Part shown: piece after piece, positions 4,895 through 7,368 of the stretch
Position numbering within the stretch: the first letter of the stretch is position 1
Layout of the letters: each line of letters starts with the position of its first letter
Source of the DNA: Methylomarinum sp050304855
Lineage (GTDB): Bacteria > Pseudomonadota > Gammaproteobacteria > Methylococcales > Methylomonadaceae
DNA: 7,368 bases
Direction: 5' to 3'
Assembly: GCA_050304855.1 (NCBI GenBank)
Contig: JBNLEI010000149.1
Coordinates: 1 to 7,368, forward strand
The notes under the pieces: model-generated
What the model was told of the DNA's origin: nothing
Databases searched by the model: none
What the model saw: only the letters and a program-made list of their open reading frames with translations
Program-made: the position numbers and the translations under genes

Positions 4895-5001
4895 TTTATT
4901 CCCTTTTCCTTAATCCAGCTAGCTCATCTATATCAAAAGTCTGTCTACGTTTGTTTGTGGCCGGATAATAGGTTTTGGACTGACTTTGTTCAATTTGACG
5001 A

Positions 5002-5886
5002 TTAAGATTCGGTCGGCATTTTGTCCCGTAATTTCAAAAAACGCTGATAGCGGTTCATCGATATGTCGTTTTTTTCTGCGGCTTGTCTGACGGCGCAGCC
5101 TTTGTCGTTGACATGGCGGCAATTGTGGAACTGGCAGTGATCGAGTAGCGGTTGGAATTCCCGGTATCCCCAGGCCAATTGTGGCTCGGTCAGACCGGCC
5201 AGTCCGAATATCGCAACACCGGGACTGTCGATCAAGTCACCGCCATCCGGCAGGTGATAAAGCGTGGCGGCAGTTGTAGTGTGTCGTCCGTGCTTGGTGT
5301 TGGCTGAAACACTGTTAATTTTTAAATCTTTGTTCGGGATTAAAGCATTGGTCAGCGATGATTTACCAACGCCTGACTGTCCTGTAAAAATACTGACATG
5401 GTCGCATAATGCTTGCCTGAGTTCGTTCATGCCTAAATTTCGGATAGCGCTGACTCGATGCAGGCGATAGCCGAGCGTCTGATAATAGTCGAGTTCTTGC
5501 TTTAAAGATTCAGAATCGTCGAGATCGATTTTGTTGAAAACGAGTACCGCGTCGATGTTGCGATTTTCGCAAATCGCCAGATATTGATCGATTAATAGAA
5601 AATCGCAGGTCGGTTCGACAGCGAAGACAACATAGACGTTGTCGATATTGGCGGCAACCGGCCGGGTCTTACCGCTACGACTCGGTCTCATCAGCAGCGA
5701 GCGTCGCGGCAATATTTTCTCAATACGCCCTTGATCGGTCGAAGCCTGAGAGAATAAAACCCGGTCGCCGACCGCGACTGTATCCAATTTTCGCCGGGTT
5801 TGGCAAAGAAAGACTTGCTCACCCGCTTCGACGGCAATTCCTTTGCCCAAATGGGAAATAACCAGCCCTTGTAACAGATCGCTCAT
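5002..5886 (-). CDS. rsgA: Small ribosomal subunit biogenesis GTPase RsgA
   Basis: RsgA (YjeQ/EngC) is a GTPase that binds the 30S subunit late in assembly, checks the decoding site and helps release RbfA. The 294-residue product has an N-terminal OB-fold (about 1-65), then a circularly permuted GTPase domain with motifs in the order G4 NKID (118-121), G5 SA (146-147), G1 GQSGVGKSS (169-177), switch region with HTTT (202-205) and G3 DSPG (220-223). A C-terminal zinc finger follows with Cys251, Cys256, His258 and Cys264, the spacing of the E. coli protein. It lacks the N-terminal extension of the 350-residue E. coli enzyme, which is common. The start overlaps the stop of the upstream protease gene by one base (TAATG), so the two are cotranscribed and probably coupled. 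Confidence 0.97.
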   Translation of the reverse strand: MSDLLQGLVISHLGKGIAVEAGEQVFLCQTRRKLDTVAVGDRVLFSQASTDQGRIEKILPRRSLLMRPSRSGKTRPVAANIDNVYVVFAVEPTCDFLLIDQYLAICENRNIDAVLVFNKIDLDDSESLKQELDYYQTLGYRLHRVSAIRNLGMNELRQALCDHVSIFTGQSGVGKSSLTNALIPNKDLKINSVSANTKHGRHTTTAATLYHLPDGGDLIDSPGVAIFGLAGLTEPQLAWGYREFQPLLDHCQFHNCRHVNDKGCAVRQAAEKNDISMNRYQRFLKLRDKMPTES

Positions 5887-7136
5887 TAGGCGGATTGCAT
5901 TTTTTCTTCAATATGTGCAATACGAATAGCGGCAGGCGGATGACTATAATGGAAAGCCGAGTACAACGGATCGGGCGTTAATGTACTGGCATTTTCTTCA
6001 TACAATTTTACCAGGCCGCTGATCATTTTGCCGGCTTTGGCGTTACGGGTGGCGCATTCGTCGGCCTCGAACTCGAATTTGCGCTGAAAATAGGCGCTAA
6101 TCGGTTGCATGAAAATCGTAAAAACCGGAGAGACTAGCATAAACAGCACCAGCGCCGCCGCGTTGGATTGAACACTTACCCCTAAACCGGTAAAAAACCA
6201 TTCCTGATTAATCAGCCAGCCCAAAACAGCAAAGCTGATCAGCGTCATCACGGCGGAAGCTGCGAGCATTTTGATGACGTGTTTACATTTAAAGTGTCCT
6301 AATTCGTGTGCCAACACGGCTTCCAGTTCCTCTTCATCCAGCGAGTCAATCAAAGTGTCGAAAAAAACGATACGCTTGTTGTTACCGAGACCCGTAAAGT
6401 AAGCGTTGCCGTGCCCGGATCGACGCGAACCGTCCATGATGAAAATTCCGTTACTGCTGAAGCCGCAACGTTCCAGCAACGCTTGAATGCGTTTTTTTAA
6501 CGAACCTTCCTCCATCGGCGTGAATTTGTTGAACAATGGGGCAATCACGGTCGGGAACAACCAACTCATCAGTAAAGAAAATCCCATCAGAATGGCCCAG
6601 GCATAGAGCCACCACAAATCGCCTATGCTATCCATGACCCAGAGAATCAAAGCCATAATCGGCATGCCGATGACCATAACCAAAGCGATAGACAATAGTT
6701 GGTCTTTAAAAAATTGGGCATAGGTATTTTTGTTAAAGCCGTATTTTTCTTCGATGACGAACGTTTGGTAAAGGCTCGTTGGGATTTCAACGAGGGTCAT
6801 CACTAGATAAATTGTGGCGACTGCGGCCAGGCTCGACACCATGGGCGATAAATCGAAGCCTGCCCAAAATTCGAACGACAAACTAATACCGCCGCCTAAA
6901 GTAAGCAGTAACAGAAAAATAACGCCAACCACGCTATCGAAGTCCCCCAGTTTGCCTTTTTCGATCGTATAGTCGGCCGCTTTTTGGTGAGCGGCCAAAG
7001 AGACGCTATCGCTGAAAGCCTGCGGTACGGCGTCGCGATGCTTCAAAACATAAGCTTTTTGGCGGATCGACAGCCAGAACTGGATGGAATAGGAAATAAC
7101 CAAAGCGATTAAAAAAACAACGGTAAAGGTATTCAT
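5886..7136 (-). CDS. M48 family (Ste24-type) membrane zinc metalloprotease
   Basis: A 416-residue inner-membrane zinc endopeptidase of family M48, subfamily of Ste24/CAAX prenyl protease 1. Bacterial members are thought to take part in membrane protein quality control; their substrates are mostly unknown and CAAX processing need not occur here. The protein has the N-terminal Peptidase_M48_N region with several membrane segments (about 3-20, 67-88, 100-118, 148-168, 176-195), the conserved SRRSGHGNAYFTGLG (238-250 and following), the zinc motif HELGH (277-281), further membrane segments (290-308, 326-345), Glu355 in EFEAD as third zinc ligand, and the C-terminal YSHPP (397-401). All catalytic residues are present. 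It is much longer than HtpX (about 290 residues) and has the Ste24 layout. It is the first gene of the pair with rsgA and is divergent from orn. Confidence 0.94.
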   Translation of the reverse strand: MNTFTVVFLIALVISYSIQFWLSIRQKAYVLKHRDAVPQAFSDSVSLAAHQKAADYTIEKGKLGDFDSVVGVIFLLLLTLGGGISLSFEFWAGFDLSPMVSSLAAVATIYLVMTLVEIPTSLYQTFVIEEKYGFNKNTYAQFFKDQLLSIALVMVIGMPIMALILWVMDSIGDLWWLYAWAILMGFSLLMSWLFPTVIAPLFNKFTPMEEGSLKKRIQALLERCGFSSNGIFIMDGSRRSGHGNAYFTGLGNNKRIVFFDTLIDSLDEEELEAVLAHELGHFKCKHVIKMLAASAVMTLISFAVLGWLINQEWFFTGLGVSVQSNAAALVLFMLVSPVFTIFMQPISAYFQRKFEFEADECATRNAKAGKMISGLVKLYEENASTLTPDPLYSAFHYSHPPAAIRIAHIEEKMQSA

Positions 7137-7186
7137 TTGTCTCGTGACTACATCGTATTTAAGAATTAGCTATACAGATTAGCCAA

Positions 7187-7195
7187 TGCTACAAT
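7187..7195 (+). promoter_or_regulatory. Candidate extended -10 promoter of orn
   Basis: TGCTACAAT combines the TG of an extended -10 element with TACAAT (five of six consensus bases). Transcription would start near 7202, giving a leader of about 30 bases. No good -35 box is visible, which suits an extended -10 promoter. The minus-strand promoter for the protease gene must lie in the same 95-bp gap, but I see only weak matches. Confidence 0.5.
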
Positions 7196-7231
7196 TTACC
7201 GCAACCTTATTCATTATGCTGGAAACGATAA

Positions 7232-7368
7232 ATGGCGCAGGACCCTGATAATCTTATCTGGATCGACTTGGAAATGACCGGTTTGGATCCCGATAACGAT
7301 TCGATCATTGAAATCGCGACCATCGTGACCGACAAGGATCTTAACGTCTTGGCCGAAGGGCCGGTTAT
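7232..7368 (+). CDS. orn: Oligoribonuclease, N-terminal part (runs off the window)
   Basis: The first 45 residues of oligoribonuclease, the DEDDh 3'-5' exonuclease that degrades di- and short oligoribonucleotides to mononucleotides at the end of mRNA decay and of cyclic-di-GMP turnover (pGpG). The Exo I motif WIDLEMTGLD (10-19) shows the metal ligands Asp12 and Glu14, followed by DSIIEIATIVTDKDLNVLAEGP, the normal continuation of the family. The ATG at 7232 is preceded by GGAA at 7221-7224. An ATG at 7216 is out of frame. The gene is divergent from the protease-rsgA pair; orn lying next to rsgA is a common gammaproteobacterial arrangement. Exo II and III motifs lie beyond the window. Confidence 0.96.
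   Translation, partial: MAQDPDNLIWIDLEMTGLDPDNDSIIEIATIVTDKDLNVLAEGPV

Larger units (their letters stand above)
4653..5001. other. Gene-free stretch holding the prophage right end
   Basis: No convincing gene lies between the operon terminator and the end of rsgA. It contains a 6-bp hairpin GGTCGA/TCGACC (4659-4679), two direct repeats, a palindrome TTCAAA-GTG-TTTGAA (4824-4838), the tRNA fragment, and about 100 bases of plain sequence before the rsgA stop. I see no clear rsgA terminator on the minus strand. Confidence 0.6.

Noticed and set aside
4701..4895. Minus-strand 64-residue frame over the attachment region
   Set aside because: Its N-terminus is the translated tRNA fragment and there is no ribosome binding site or family resemblance; it is explained by the attR region.
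5264..5470. Plus-strand 68-residue frame inside rsgA
   Set aside because: Antisense shadow of the conserved GTPase motifs.
1..7368. CRISPR array, insertion sequence or defence system
   Set aside because: No regularly spaced repeats, transposase, terminal inverted repeats with target duplication, or recognisable defence proteins were seen.

Overview
The window joins a decayed prophage (left, about 1-4894) to an ordinary chromosomal segment (right, about 4895-7368). The chromosomal genes are rsgA, a Ste24-type M48 membrane protease and the start of orn. This set, with gammaproteobacterial-looking proteins and roughly 50% GC, points to a gammaproteobacterium. A methanotroph of the Methylococcales is my best guess, but it rests on general resemblance and not on a search.

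The prophage is reduced. A small unknown gene and an S49 capsid-type protease (head module) are followed, after only about 200 bp, by a tail tape measure protein (tail module). The capsid, head-completion, sheath/tube and tail-chaperone genes that normally lie between them are absent. Behind the tape measure gene the tail module stops at short remnants, so no virion could be made from what is visible.

The most interesting part is 3515-4652. A palindromic operator-like site overlaps a promoter with a perfect -35 box. It is followed by a hairpin leader, a candidate early terminator, an RNA that folds like the C4 antisense RNA of phages P1/P7 and P4 (CI RNA), and a three-gene operon of unknown small proteins closed by a strong intrinsic terminator. 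The motif GATTGAGACC occurs once before and once after the C4-like RNA, and the RNA carries the complementary GTCTCAA in a single-stranded joint. This is the seqA - cI(seqB) - seqC layout of P4 immunity. The proposed logic is that the RNA, cut from the leader, pairs with leader transcripts and makes them terminate early, silencing the three genes.

The prophage appears to end at a 3' half of a CAT-anticodon tRNA (4854-4894), read as the right attachment site, with integrase arm-like direct repeats just inside it. Beyond it, the protease and rsgA form a minus-strand pair with a TAATG start-stop overlap, and orn is divergent from them across a 95-bp promoter region.
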